Origin: Ariolimax columbianus
Taxonomy: Eukaryota > Mollusca > Gastropoda > Stylommatophora > Arionidae
Direction: 5' to 3'
Assembly (NCBI GenBank): GCA_036924085.1
Contig: JAVGWX010000007.1
Span: 104,210,138-104,274,137 of the forward strand
DNA: 64,000 nucleotides
A program made the translations under genes and the position numbers. Of the stretch, positions 10,351 through 21,274 are shown piece after piece. Numbering within the stretch: position 1 is the stretch's first letter; every line of letters starts with the position of its first letter. The notes below the pieces were generated by a model that saw only the letters and a program-made list of their open reading frames with translations, did not search any database and was not told where the DNA came from.

Positions 10351-10930
10351 TGCAGTATGTATTCTTGTTCTGCTTTGGTATTGTTCTTCTTGTTCATCCC
10401 TTGATAAAGCACAGGGTCCACACAACAGATGGTTCATTAAGGACACCTGCACCTTGATGACACCTGCACCTTGATGACATCTGCACCTTGATGACACCTG
10501 CATTTTAAGGACACAGCACTTTGCGCATTCTTGCAGTGTAGTTTCTGTAACAATCTATTTGACATATGAGGTTGTTAGTCCATGCACAACCCTGTTTAGT
10601 CACCTTCTATGACGTGCTACTTCTAATGTTGCAGGGTCCTATTCTTTACCCCAATGGGATCCACGCATGTCAAACTACGTTTGTTACATTTAACAAAATG
10701 TATAAAGAATATGACTCCAGAAAGTTAATACGAGCCGAGCAAAGAGAATAGTAACCCGGTCAATAACATAAGGGGTGAGTGGTTGTGGGTGTGTGTGTGG
10801 GGGGTGGGAGTTGGCAAGCACATCACGCAGAAATGATAAGTCACAAGCTCAAGACAAAAAGTGCTCCTCACCCTAACGTTGGAACAGAAACGACCACGTC
10901 AAATATTAAGGAATTTCCTATTGACATTAT
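10351..10930. other. LEO1 intronic sequence
   Basis: Contains a small tandem repeat at about 10435-10510 (core acctgcaccttgatgac). A 61-codon open frame at 10566-10751 has no recognisable similarity. No exon found. Confidence 0.5.
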
Positions 10931-11235
10931 TGGTACCTGGCGCTGGCCTGACTAGAGACTCATGACACAGATGGTAAGCTGTAAACTTATTGGTACCTGG
11001 CCTCTGACAAGAGACTCATGACACAGATTGACATTATTGGTACCTGACGCTGGCCTCTGACAAGAGACTCATGACAGATTGACATTATTGTTACCTGGCC
11101 TCTGACAAGAGACTCATGACACAGATTTACATTATTGGTACCTGGTACCTGGCCTCTGACTAGAGACTCATGACACAGATTGACATTATTGGTACCTGGC
11201 GCTGGGCTCTGACTAGAGACTCATGACACAGATGG
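10930..11235. repeat. Minisatellite, ~55-bp unit
   Basis: About five imperfect copies (core gacattattggtacctggc, with gagactcatgacacaga), lying just 3' of the LEO1 exon at 11264 in gene orientation. Confidence 0.88.
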
Positions 11236-11263
11236 CAAGCTGTAAACTTAATAATGGGCTGAC

Positions 11264-11412
11264 CTTGTCTCCACACTGAGAAAGTTGGGCAGCTTGACAT
11301 AATGCAACGAGGATCCAAGGTCTGTGACGATACGAGGGATCTCTACTTCTATCCGGTTCTCTGCTGGCTCTTCCTCTTTGTTTTCTTCATCGTCATCACC
11401 AATACCAGTACC
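11264..11412 (-). CDS. LEO1: LEO1 exon: linker into Leo1 domain
   Basis: Acceptor attggcag and donor GACAAG|gtcagc; phase 0 in, phase 2 out, 149 nt. The peptide starts with an acidic run ([20 protein letters not shown]) and continues [26 protein letters not shown]. This aligns with the RIEVEIPKVNTDLG...[15 protein letters not shown] segment of animal LEO1. It joins in frame to the exon at 6691-6894 ([10 protein letters not shown]). Confidence 0.95.
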
Positions 11413-11499
11413 CTGCCAATTGGTTCAACACAGAGTCAACAACTACGTCACTAGAAATCTCACAATTATAACAGCTAATTTGTCCACAAGAGCAACACA

Positions 11500-11620
11500 C
11501 CAGCGATATACAAGCCCTCCTGTCACATGGCTAACCTGCAATGTAATATACAAGCCCTCCTGTCACATGGCTAACCTGCAATGTAATATACAAGCCTTCC
11601 TGTCACATGGCTAACCTGCA
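11500..11620. repeat. Minisatellite, ~40-bp unit x3
   Basis: Three copies with core atacaagccctcctgtcaca, intronic in LEO1. Confidence 0.9.
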
Positions 11621-11719
11621 ATGTGTTTCCAAACAATCTTTAGCACAGGTGCTCAGAGTCAATGACAGTAAACAATGCTGAAGGTCGGCAAGAAGTGCCT
11701 TATACTCTTGTCTTCATTA

Positions 11720-12045
11720 CGAGGCTAAACATCATTGCTGTTTGACATCATAACTTTACCAGGCTAAACATAATTTCTAAATGACATCTCTACATCATAA
11801 CTTGACTAAATATGATTTCTAAATGACATCTCTACTTCATAACTTTACCAGACTAGACATGATTTCTAAATGACATCTCTACTTCATAACTTGACCAGAC
11901 TAGACATGATTTCTAAATGACATCTCTACATCATAACTTGACTAAACATGATTTCTAAATGACATCTCTACATCATAACTTTACCAGATTAGACATGATT
12001 TCTAAATGACATCTCTACTTCATAACTTGACCAGACTAGACATGA
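11720..12045. repeat. Minisatellite, ~47-bp unit
   Basis: Six to seven imperfect copies (core gatttctaaatgacatctct), alternating aactttaccaga and aacttgacta variants. Confidence 0.9.
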
Positions 12046-12219
12046 ATCTATGTATCTTCAGTCCACTTGTGTCGTTAGCCCTCATCAAAACCTCTACATG
12101 TAAGCCTATTTTGCCTAGGCTTCCCATGTGTAAGACTACCTTGCAGAGCTTGTGCGCCACAATGATCCTGGGAGATATGCAGGCGGAAGCATTACTCCTG
12201 GCTGGGTCACCCAAGCGGA
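12046..12219. other. LEO1 intronic sequence
   Basis: Unique sequence up to the CATG target-site duplication (12220-12223) of the inverted LTR pair. No exon seen. Confidence 0.5.
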
Positions 12220-12223
12220 CATG

Positions 12224-13846
12224 TGTAACAGTTCCCGCCGGAGCAAGGGAAGTTAAGGATGCCTGAACATGTTAAAGCTTAAAGCTACCTGAATGCATGT
12301 CAAGGTCACTCACCGTCTCAGCAAAGGAGAACAGAGTTGAGTTAAGGAATGTGGACAGGTAGAAACTGACCACTGGCCTTCCAATTTTGGTAGGGGGAGA
12401 TTGATTGACAGACGAAATTGGCAGCGGGGCTTGCTGGAAGAGAATGAGTGACAGGTGTGCAAAGTGTTTCATTCCAATTGGGATTGAAGATGACCATACC
12501 TGAGATCGATTGGTCAAGCTCTGGCCTTGCTTGAGGATATATAACTCGAGACAAAGTTTAGTTCGGGAGGCTGGAGAGAGAGAGGCTAGATAGAGAGAGG
12601 CTAGAGAGAGAGAGAGACTGAATGTAGATAGTATGTTTAACTCACCGATTTAGATAGAGGAGCGATTGATAGACGGTTGGACGAATGTTTAGTGATAGAA
12701 CAGGATCGCTCAAATAGGTGTGTGAGTTTTGCATTAATATATAATGTGTAAGTGTGTTTGTAAGCAAGGACACACTGTGAACGAGTTATGTCGAGATCGC
12801 CCGCCTGAGGGGATTTCAGTGAGGAAGAGTATTTGATAAGGTGTGTTGAAGACGCAGTTAACCTGTAGCACGCCCTTGTCCGATCCCTTCTAACCAGCTC
12901 GGCCTGCAAAAACGGTGTGCGGAAAAAAATTTTTTTTTTTTGAACGGAGTCACTCCTGACAGCCATTTTTTACTGCTGACTACGCCCTCCATATATACAC
13001 GATATTTTGCCGGTTAAAGTATCGTGTGTTCGATTACAAATGGCTTTTGAACAGTTTTAATTTTGTATACGCCGTTTGGAGCAAGCCGACTTTTTGCGAA
13101 AGGGGAAGTAGGTTGTTGAGAAAGATTTTTATCGCGTAGATCTGTTTATTTTGTTTGTTTAAATGAAAGAACTACGTTTGAATTGGAAACTAACAGTTGT
13201 GGCGATATTGTAAACACAGTATCGATACGTTGTTGTGGTTTCCATGGTTTTCTATCGAAGCGACTAGGCCTAGTGGTCGAGTCCAAATTTTTCCAGAGAT
13301 TTTCATAAATTTTCAACTTCATCTTTTTAAATCTCAAAAACTAACAAACATACAACAAAAACAATAACACCCACATGTTCGTTATGCTATTGTGTATCAC
13401 GCCAGAAAATTATATTTATTGACAAACAAACATAAAAGTTACAAATTTTGAAAGACGACTACCACAGCGACTAATTAAGAAAATTAATTAGGTCAAATTT
13501 TTTTCAAAAATAATGTGGAGTGCGTAAGGTTAAGGCGATGTGTGTGTGATGTAATTGCAAGGCAATAGAACTGGGGTTTTTAGTTAGTTGGGAATTCCAT
13601 CAATAGCTAATGCTTACAATTCCCGTTTTAGTAGAATGTTTAGTTAAGATATGTATTATATTGTGTTTGTAATTTCTCTACTCATTCTATGATATGAGTA
13701 TGATATAATAAATATGCCACCTGCTGTGTGATATGTCATTTACTGAGTATGGTCATGATGATGTGGATGAGTGTGAGAATGTTCTAAGATAGAATAACGG
13801 CCAAGGGCAAACAAACAGTGGGTCTGCTACACGTTATTATTATTTT
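12224..13846 (+). mobile_element. LTR, left arm of inverted pair (interrupted by a MITE)
   Basis: Begins TGTAACAGTTCCCGCC and ends in a (tta)n/tttt run just before a primer-binding site. With the 668-bp MITE and one duplicated TTAA removed, it is about 951 bp, against 950 bp for the right arm, and nearly identical to it. A TATA box lies near 12537-12545 (atatataactcgag), about mid-U3. Related LTR-like sequences with the same start (TGTRAYAGTTCC) lie at 45090-45526, 50877-52025 and 61330-62697. It is probably a Gypsy-type LTR by length and tRNA primer; this is inference, since no pol is present. Confidence 0.8.
12858..13533 (+). mobile_element. TTAA-flanked MITE, piggyBac-like
   Basis: A 668-bp insert (12862-13529) flanked by TTAA (12858-12861 and 13530-13533). 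Imperfect terminal inverted repeats: CCTGTAGCACGCCC at the left and CCTTACGCACTCCA read inward from the right. The right LTR arm has the exact empty site with a single TTAA at about 14525. AT-rich, no coding potential; non-autonomous. TTAA duplication is the hallmark of piggyBac-type transposition (family knowledge). Confidence 0.85.
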
Positions 13847-13920
13847 GGTGCCGTGACCAGGATTCGAACCTGGGTTGTCGCGGCCACAACGCGAAGTACT
13901 AACCACTATACGATCACTGC
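13846..13920 (-). tRNA. tRNA-His(GUG)-like sequence including CCA complement; extended primer-binding site
   Basis: The minus strand folds as a full tRNA-His at 13849-13920: anticodon GTG (plus-strand cac, 13885-13887), a 5-bp anticodon stem TCGCG/CGCGA, a T arm CCAGG-TTCGAAT-CCTGG, and discriminator A. The acceptor stem has one mismatch (GCAGTGA against TCACGGC). TGG at 13846-13848 is the complement of CCA, which eukaryotic tRNA genes do not encode. The plus strand TGGTGCCGTGACC directly after the LTR is therefore a tRNA-His primer-binding site, but homology continues through the whole tRNA. Most likely reverse-transcribed mature tRNA, not an ordinary tRNA gene. The A and B boxes look intact, so transcription is not excluded. 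Confidence 0.8.
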
Positions 13921-14216
13921 CCAGTATTTTGGAAGGGGACAGAGTCGTAGGAAAGTGAGTGGGAAGCCCATCCAAGTTCCACATTCCGATCCGTGGAGGG
14001 ACAGAGGTGGAAATCTCAGGACGGACGTGTGTGGACGGCTGGACAGAGGTGGCGAAAGGGGGAGTTTGACCCAGGTGGAGAGGCCAAGTCAAGTGAGAGG
14101 AGGAGGAATGGTTGGGCAGAAGTTTGAATCGGGCAGATTCTTAGCGCACAAGAGGCCTTTTGCACGGTTACAGATGGAGAGGCAGGACAGGAGCTATCAA
14201 AGAGTGGGAGACAAAG
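13921..14216 (+). mobile_element. LTR-element leader remnant
   Basis: About 300 bp between the tRNA-like sequence and the inverted right LTR. It is purine-rich, and its frame is open from 13853 (R, G and S rich) with no recognisable gag motif. It is probably 5' untranslated leader joined to the end of an inverted LTR. No pol is present. Confidence 0.5.
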
Positions 14217-15166
14217 AAAAATAATAATAACGTGTAGCAGACCCACTGTTTGTCCTGGCCGTTATTCTATCTTAGAACATTCTCACACTCATCCACATCA
14301 TCATGACCATACTCAGTAAATGACATATCACACAGCAGGTGGCATATTTATTATATCATACTCATATCATAGAATGAGTAGAGAAATTACAAACACAATA
14401 TAATACATATCTTAACTAAACATTCTACTAAAACGGGAATTGTAAGCATTAGCTATTGATGGAATTCCCAACTAACTAAAAACCCCAGTTCTATTGCCTT
14501 GCAATTACATCACACACACATCGCCTTAACTGCGTCTTCAACACACCTTATGAAATACTCTTCCTCACTGAAATCCCCTCAGGCAGGCGATCTCGACATA
14601 ACTCGTTCACAGTGTGTCCTTGCTTACAAACACACTTACACATTATCTATTAATGCAAAACTCACACACCTATTTGAGCGATCCTGTTCTATCAGTAAAC
14701 ATTCGTCCAACCGTCTATCAATCGCTCCTCTATCTAAATCGGTGAGTTAAACATACTATCCACATTCAGTCTCTCTCTCTCCCATACAGCCTCTCTCTAT
14801 CTAGCCTCTCTCTCTCCAGCCTCCCGAGCTAAACTTTGTCTCGAGTTATATATCCTCAAGCAAGGCCAGAGCTTGACCAATCGATCTCAGGTATGGTCAT
14901 CTTCAATCCCAATTGGAACGAAACACTTTGCACACCTGTCACTCATTCTCTCCCAGCAAGCCCCACTGCCAATTTCGTCTGTCAATGAATCTCCCCCTAC
15001 TAAAATCGGAAGGCCAGTGGTCAGTTTCTACCTGTCCACATTCCTTAACTCAACTCTGTTCTCCTTTGCTGAGACGGTGAGTGACCTTGACATGCATTCA
15101 GGTAGCTTTAAGCTTTAACATGTTCAGGCATCCTAAACTCCCCTTGCTCCGGCGGGAACTGTTACA
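14217..15166 (-). mobile_element. LTR, right arm of inverted pair (uninterrupted)
   Basis: 950-bp reverse-complement copy of the left LTR. The outer end is CTGTTACA (15159-15166), followed by CATG (15167-15170), which matches CATG at 12220-12223 before the left arm. Both outer ends are the same (U3) LTR end, unlike a normal provirus with direct LTRs. The sequence inside the inner end is not a primer-binding site. Confidence 0.82.
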
Positions 15167-15170
15167 CATG

Positions 15171-15361
15171 TCCTTGGAGAAATACCAGATGAAGGAGGTG
15201 TAGCTGCAGAACTCACCAGCAAAAGATACATGCACTAGGCTGCAACAATCCACCAACGTTCCATGGAATAAATGCATCCTTGTCTCATTCTTTGCTGTTT
15301 GCCTCTAACACAAGACTTTATATGAACTCCAACTGAGTAAGACATGTGCTTTTATCTGGGA
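15171..15361. other. LEO1 intronic sequence
   Basis: Short unique stretch between the LTR pair and the large 22-bp array. Nothing recognised. Confidence 0.5.
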
Positions 15362-17997
15362 GGCATTGGGAGGCCAAGACAGACTCAGTTAATGGCCAAG
15401 ACAGACTCAGCTAAAGGCAATGACAGACTCAGCTAAAGGCCAAGACAGACTCAGTTAATGGCCAAGACAGACTCAGCTAAAGGCAATGACAGACTCAGCT
15501 AAAGGCCAAGACAGACTCAGCTAAAGGCCAAGACAGATTTAGCTAATGGCCAAGACAGACTCAGCTAAAGGCAATGACAGACTTAGCTAATGGGCATAAC
15601 AAACTCAGCTAAAGGCCAAGACAGACAGCTAAAGGCCATGACAGACTCAGCTAAAGGCCAAGACAGACTCAGCTAAAGGCCATGACAGACTCAGCTAAAG
15701 GCCAAGACAGACAGCTAAAGGCCAAGACAGACAGCTAAAGGCCAAGACAGACAGCTAAAGGCCAAGACAGACTCAGCTAAAGGCCAAGACAGACTCAGCT
15801 AAAGGCCAAGACAGACTCAGCTAAAGGCCATGACAGACTCAGCTAAAGGCCAAGACAGACTCAGCTAAAGGCCAAGACAGACTCAGCTAAAGGCCAAGAC
15901 AGACTCAGCTAAAGGCCAAGACAGACTCAGCTAAAGGCCATGACAGACTCAGCTAAAGGCCATGACAGACTCAGCTAAAGGCCATGACAGACTCAGCTAA
16001 AGGCCAAGACAGACTCAGCTAAAGGCCAAGACAGACAGCTAAAGGCCAAGACAGACAGCTAAAGGCCAAGACAGACTCAGCTAAAGGCCAAGACAGACTC
16101 AGCTAAAGGCCAAGACAGACTCAGCTAAAGGCCAAGACAGACTCAGCTAAAGGCCATGACAGACTCAGCTAAAGGCCAAGACAGACTCAGTTAATGGCCA
16201 AGACAGACTCAGCTAAAGGCAATGACAGACTCAGCTAAAGGCCAAGACAGACTCAGCTAAAGGCCAAGACAGATTTAGCTAATGGCCAAGACAGACTCAG
16301 CTAAAGGCAATGACAGACTTAGCTAATGGGCATAACAAACTCAGCTAAAGGCCAAGACAGACAGCTAAAGGCCATGACAGACTCAGCTAAAGGCCAAGAC
16401 AGACTCAGCTAAAGGCCATGACAGACTCAGCTAAAGGCCAAGACAGACAGCTAAAGGCCAAGACAGACAGCTAAAGGCCAAGACAGACTCAGCTAAAGGC
16501 CAAGACAGACTCAGCTAAAGGCCAAGACAGACTCAGCTAAAGGCCATGACAGAATCAGCTAAAGGCAATGACAGACTCAGCTAAAGGCCAAGACAGACTC
16601 AGCTAAAGGCCAAGACAGACTCAGCTAAAGGCCAAGACAGACAGCTAAAGGCCAAGACAGACTCAGCTAAAGGCCAAGACAGACTCAGCTAAAGGCCAAG
16701 ACAGACTCAGCTAAAGGCCAAGACAGACTCAGCTAATGGCCATGACAGACTCAGCTAAAGGCCAAGACAGACTCAGCTAAAGGCCAAGACAGACTCAGCT
16801 AAAGGCCAAGACAGACTCAGCTAAAGGCCATGACAGACTCAGCTAAAGGCCAAGACAGACTCAGCTAAAGGCCAAGACAGACTCAGCTAAAGGCCAAGAC
16901 AGACTCAGCTAAAGGCCATGACAGACTCAGCTAAAGGCCAAGACAGACTCAGCTAAAGGCCAAGACAGACAGCTAAAGGCCAAGACAGACAGCTAAAGGC
17001 CAAGACAGACTCAGCTAAAGGCCAAGACAGACTCAGCTAAAGGCCAAGACAGACTCAGCTAAAGGCCAAGACAGACAGCTAAAGGCCATGACAGACTCAG
17101 CTAAAGGCCAAGACAGACTCAGTTAATGGCCAAGACAGACTCAGCTAAAGGCAATGACAGACTCAGCTAAAGGCCAAGACAGACTCAGCTAAAGGCCAAG
17201 ACAGATTTAGCTAATGGCCAAGACAGACTCAGCTAAAGGCAATGACAGACTTAGCTAATGGGCATAACAAACTCAGCTAAAGGCCAAGACAGACAGCTAA
17301 AGGCCATGACAGACTCAGCTAAAGGCCAAGACAGACTCAGCTAAAGGCCATGACAGACTCAGCTAAAGGCCAAGACAGACAGCTAAAGGCCAAGACAGAC
17401 AGCTAAAGGCCAAGACAGACAGCTAAAGGCCAAGACAGACTCAGCTAAAGGCCAAGACAGACTCAGCTAAAGGCCAAGACAGACTCAGCTAAAGGCCATG
17501 ACAGACTCAGCTAAAGGCAATGACAGACTCAGCTAAAGGCCAAGACAGACTCAGCTAAAGGCCAAGACAGACTCAGCTAAAGGCCAAGACAGACAGCTAA
17601 AGGCCAAGACAGACTCAGCTAAAGGCCAAGACAGACTCAGCTAAAGGCCAAGACAGACTCAGCTAAAGGCCAAGACAGACTCAGCTAATGGCCATGACAG
17701 ACTCAGCTAAAGGCCAAGACAGACTCAGCTAAAGGCCAAGACAGACTCAGCTAAAGGCCAAGAGAGACTCAGCTAAAGGCCAAGACAGACTCAGCTAAAG
17801 GCCATGACAGACTCAGCTAAAGGCCAAGACAGACAGCTAAAGGCCAAGACAGACTCAGCTAAAGGCCAAGACAGACTCAGCTAAAGGCCAAGACAGACTC
17901 AGCTAAAGGCCATGACAGACTCAGCTAAAGGCCATGACAGACTCAGCTAAAGGCCAAGACAGACTCAGCTAAAGGCAATGACAGACTCAGCTAAACA
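15362..17997. repeat. Large 22/18-bp minisatellite with higher-order structure
   Basis: About 2.6 kb, over 115 copies of agctaaaggccaagacagac(tc), with an 18-bp subtype lacking actc and an atgacag variant. A marked block containing cagatttagctaatggcc and, about 60 bp later, gggcataacaaactcagc recurs at about 15535, 16270 and 17203. Blocks of roughly 730-930 bp have therefore been duplicated as units. Confidence 0.97.
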
Positions 17998-18105
17998 CGG
18001 ATGCTGCCAGCTGTGAGGCAGGTTTCATTTGATGAGCTTAAGGAGAGGATAGACTGAGCAAAACTTCTCTAGCAAACATTCCTTCTCTCACTCTTCCTTA
18101 TGTAC

Positions 18106-18227
18106 CCGTCTAACAACATTGTCATCATCCTCTCCTGCCGGTCTCGTTTCTTTATCTTCGTCTGAGCTGATGTCACCTGCGTCACCAAACAGTTCCATAG
18201 CATTCAAGTCTGTCAGATCCATCTCAG
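18106..18227 (-). CDS. LEO1: LEO1 exon: conserved ELFG(D)-DISS motif
   Basis: Acceptor catttcag and donor AGACGG|gtacat; phase 1 in, phase 0 out, 122 nt. Peptide AEMDLTDLNAMELFGDAGDI SSDEDKETRPAGEDDDN. It corresponds to the MDLFGGADDISSGSD-type motif preceding the Leo1 domain in vertebrate LEO1. Large minisatellites fill both flanking introns. Confidence 0.92.
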
Positions 18228-18270
18228 CTGAAATGTAAAAAAACAGTTTTCATAAACTTTCAACAAACAT

Positions 18271-19083
18271 ATGGGGAGTGAAGAGTAGCATTAGTCAGGT
18301 GGGAGTGAAGAGTAGCATTAGTCAGGTGGGAGTGAAGAGTAGCATTAGTCAGGTGGGAGTGAAGAGTAGCATCAGAGTCAGGTGGGAGTGAAGAGTAGCA
18401 TTAGTCAGGTGGGAGTGAAGAGTAGCATTAGTCAGGTGGGAGTGAAGAGTAGCATTAGTCAGGTGGGAGTGAAGAGTAGCATCAGAGTCAGGTGGGAGTG
18501 AAGAGTAGCATTAGTCAGGTGGGAGTGAAGAGTAGCATTAGTCAGGTGGGAGTGAAGAGTAGCATTAGTCAGGTGGGAGTGAAGAGTAGCATCAGAGTCA
18601 GGTGGGAGTGAAGAGTAGCATTAGTCAGGTGGGAGTGAAGAGTAGCATTAGTCAGGTGGGAGTGAAGAGTAGCATTAGTCAGGTGGGAGTGAAGAGTAGC
18701 ATTAGTCAGGTGGGAGTGAAGAGTAGCATTAGTCAGGTGGGTGTGAAGAGTAGCATTAGTCAGGTGCGTGCGAAGAGTAGCATTAGTCAGGTGCGTGCGA
18801 AGAGTAGCATCAGAGTCAGGTGGGAGAGAAGAGTAGCATGTTAGGTGGGAGTGAAGAGTAGCATGTTAGGTGGGAGAGAAGAGTAGCATGTTAGGTGGGA
18901 GAGAAGAGTAGCATGTTAGGTGGGAGAGAAGAGTAGCATTAGTCAGGTGGGAGAGAAGAGTAGCATGTTAGGTGGGACAGAAGAGTATCATGTTAGGTGG
19001 GAGTGAAGAGTAGCATTAGTCAGGTGGGAGAGAAGAGTAGCATGTTAGGTGGGAGTGAAGAGTAGCATCAGAGTCAAGTGGGA
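18271..19083. repeat. 27/30-bp minisatellite with 4-unit periodicity
   Basis: About 30 copies of gggagtgaagagtagcatta(gtcaggt). In the first part every fourth unit is a 30-bp variant with catcagagtcaggt, giving a higher-order period of about 111 bp. The distal part uses a 23-bp subtype (agcatgttaggt). Confidence 0.96.
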
Positions 19084-19114
19084 GTGAAGAGAGAAAACAA
19101 AAATGATAAATAAA

Positions 19115-19275
19115 AAAATAAAACGATCCATGAGGACGGAATGGAGACACCAGCACAGTGCTACGAGCCAGAGAATGTTGGCAAGACAAGCTTGGAGGAG
19201 ATGGTCAGACAGGGGTCTTCGAACTCGGGACCCACCTCCGCAGGGTAGGCAGTGCAGCTAGACAGTTGGCCAATG
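19115..19275 (-). mobile_element. Possible tRNA-derived SINE head
   Basis: The minus strand contains a B-box-like GAGTTCGAAGACC preceded by tctagctgcactgcctaccc, the spacing and wording of a tRNA-derived SINE promoter. No tail or flanking duplication was identified. Confidence 0.4.
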
Positions 19276-19529
19276 ACTTTCTTGATGCAGCACAAAGCAA
19301 GTGACAGTCATAAACAGTACCAATAAACAGTATATTGGCAGAACTACCCAGTTACTAACATCACTGCAGAGCTCCCTGACCCACGTATGATCATGGTAAC
19401 AATCTGGCCAATGTGCTCGCAGTTGGTGCTGGTATTTTACAATTTTAAACTAAAAACGGAAACATAATTTTCTCAAATAATGTTCTATTTTCTATGTCAA
19501 TCTGCAAGACCACAATAAAGGAATGGTCA

Positions 19530-19690
19530 TCAAGAAAAGTGATCCTATGGCTACATATAATAAAAGTGACATAGCAGCTACAAATGATAAACGTGACCCA
19601 GCGGCTACATATGATAAAAGTGATCCTATGGCTACATATGATAAAAGTCACACTATGATAAAAGTGACCCAGTGGCTACATATAATCAAA
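19530..19690. repeat. Imperfect tandem repeat, ~27-bp unit
   Basis: About five degenerate copies with core gtggctacatatgataaaag, intronic in LEO1. Confidence 0.75.
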
Positions 19691-19750
19691 AACAAATCAG
19701 AACAATCTAGAAAATGCATTCATGCCCAAGAGACCAGAAGAAAGACATAC

Positions 19751-19897
19751 CTTCCTGAAGTAAAGCATCTCGCTCGGCTTGATCAATCTCATCCAGTTCA
19801 TCTTGGTCCTCCTCATCATCGCTGCCAATCTTTCTACGAGCCTTCTTCCTAGAGATATGGCTGTCTGATTCTGACCCAGAATGTGACCTCTTGCCGT
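19751..19897 (-). CDS. LEO1: LEO1 exon: basic patch plus acidic region
   Basis: Acceptor tttgcacag and donor GAAG|gtatgt; phase 1 in, phase 1 out, 147 nt. Peptide DGKRSHSGSESDSHISRKKA RRKIGSDDEEDQDELDEIDQ AERDALLQE. The SRKKARRK stretch is a plausible nuclear localisation signal, followed by an acidic segment. It matches the composition of the LEO1 N-terminal region and joins in frame on both sides. Confidence 0.85.
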
Positions 19898-19949
19898 CTG
19901 TGCAAACAGTCACATATTATCTATATAACTTTATTCAAAGCTGGCAATG

Positions 19950-20468
19950 ACACATGTATTGTTTCAAGCTAACAACGACACACTTTGTATAAAACCTGTA
20001 TTGTTTCAAGCTAACAACGACACACTTTGTATAAAACCTGTATTGTTTCAAGCTAACAACGACACACTTTGTATAAAACCTGTATTGTTTCAAGCTAACA
20101 ACGACACACTTTGTATAAAACCTGTATTGTTTCAAGCTAACAACGACACACTTTGTATAAAACCTGTATTGTTTCAAGCTAACAACGACACACTTTGTAT
20201 AAAACCTGTATTGTTTCAAGCTAACAACGACACACTTTGTATAAAACCTGTATTGTTTCAAGCTAACAACGACACACTTTGTATAAAACCTGTATTGTTT
20301 CAAGCTAACAACGACACACTTTGTATAAAACCTGTATTGTTTCAAGCTAACAACGACACACTTTGTATAAAACCTGTATTGTTTCAAGCTAACAACGACA
20401 CACTTTGTATAAAACCTGTATTGTTTCAAGCTAACAACGACACACTTTGTATAAAACCTGTATTGTTT
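19950..20468. repeat. 42-bp minisatellite, almost perfect
   Basis: About 12 near-identical copies (core gtttcaagctaacaacgaca). 42 is divisible by three, so both strands stay open; the frames are artefacts. High homogeneity implies recent expansion. Confidence 0.97.
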
Positions 20469-20554
20469 AAGTTTTATCAGACAATAACAAGCATGCACCA
20501 CCTGGCAACTCGATTGCAATAAGTTTAGCACATGTTTAATTCATCTGTGTTAAT

Positions 20555-21003
20555 AAAGGTAACAATGTTTAATGCCTCGGTATGAATAAAGGTAACAATG
20601 TTTAATGCCTCAGTGTGAATAAAGGTAAAAATGTTTAATGCCTCGGTGTGAATAAAGGTAACAATGTTTAATGCCTCGGTGTGAATAAAGGTAACAATGT
20701 TTAATGCCTCGGTGTGAATAAACGTAACAATGTTTAATGCCTCGGTGTGAATAAAGGTAACAATGTTTAATGCCTCGGTGTGAATAAAGGTAACAATGTT
20801 TAATGCCTCGGTGTGAATAAAGGTAACAATGTTTAATGCCTCGGTGTGAATAAAGGTAACAATGTTTAATGCCTCGGTGTGAATAAAGGTAACAATGTTT
20901 AATGCCTCGGTGTGAATAAAGGTAACAATGTTTAATGCCTCTGTGTGAATAAAGGTAACAATGTTTAATGCCTCGGTGTGAATAAAGGTAACAATGTTTA
21001 ATG
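20555..21003. repeat. 33-bp minisatellite
   Basis: About 13-14 copies with core aaaggtaacaatgtttaatg, with few substitutions. Confidence 0.96.
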
Positions 21004-21274
21004 CTTCAGCTTGTCTACAGATAACAATACTGTCTTGGCTTGACTAAAGGTGACAAACAATAATGACAGTAAAAGAAGAAAGAAAACAACGATGACTGTA
21101 TACCACCTCATCTATGTACCATTTCTAACATGGATGTGTGAACCACCAGCGAAGGCTACAACCCAGAAAAGCTAGCTCCAAGCCTCAGAACTGAGATATC
21201 TAAGGAAGGTGGTCCAAGTAACAGGAAGAGACAAGGTCCGCAGTCAGACAATAAGGCATGATCTCAAAACTCAG
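21004..21274. other. LEO1 intronic sequence
   Basis: Unique sequence between arrays. A plus-strand frame at 21209 runs into the next array. No recognisable product. Confidence 0.4.

Noticed and set aside
13849..13920. Ordinary tRNA-His gene
   Set aside because: It directly follows an LTR, includes the CCA complement, and has an acceptor-stem mismatch. A primer-binding-site origin fits better.
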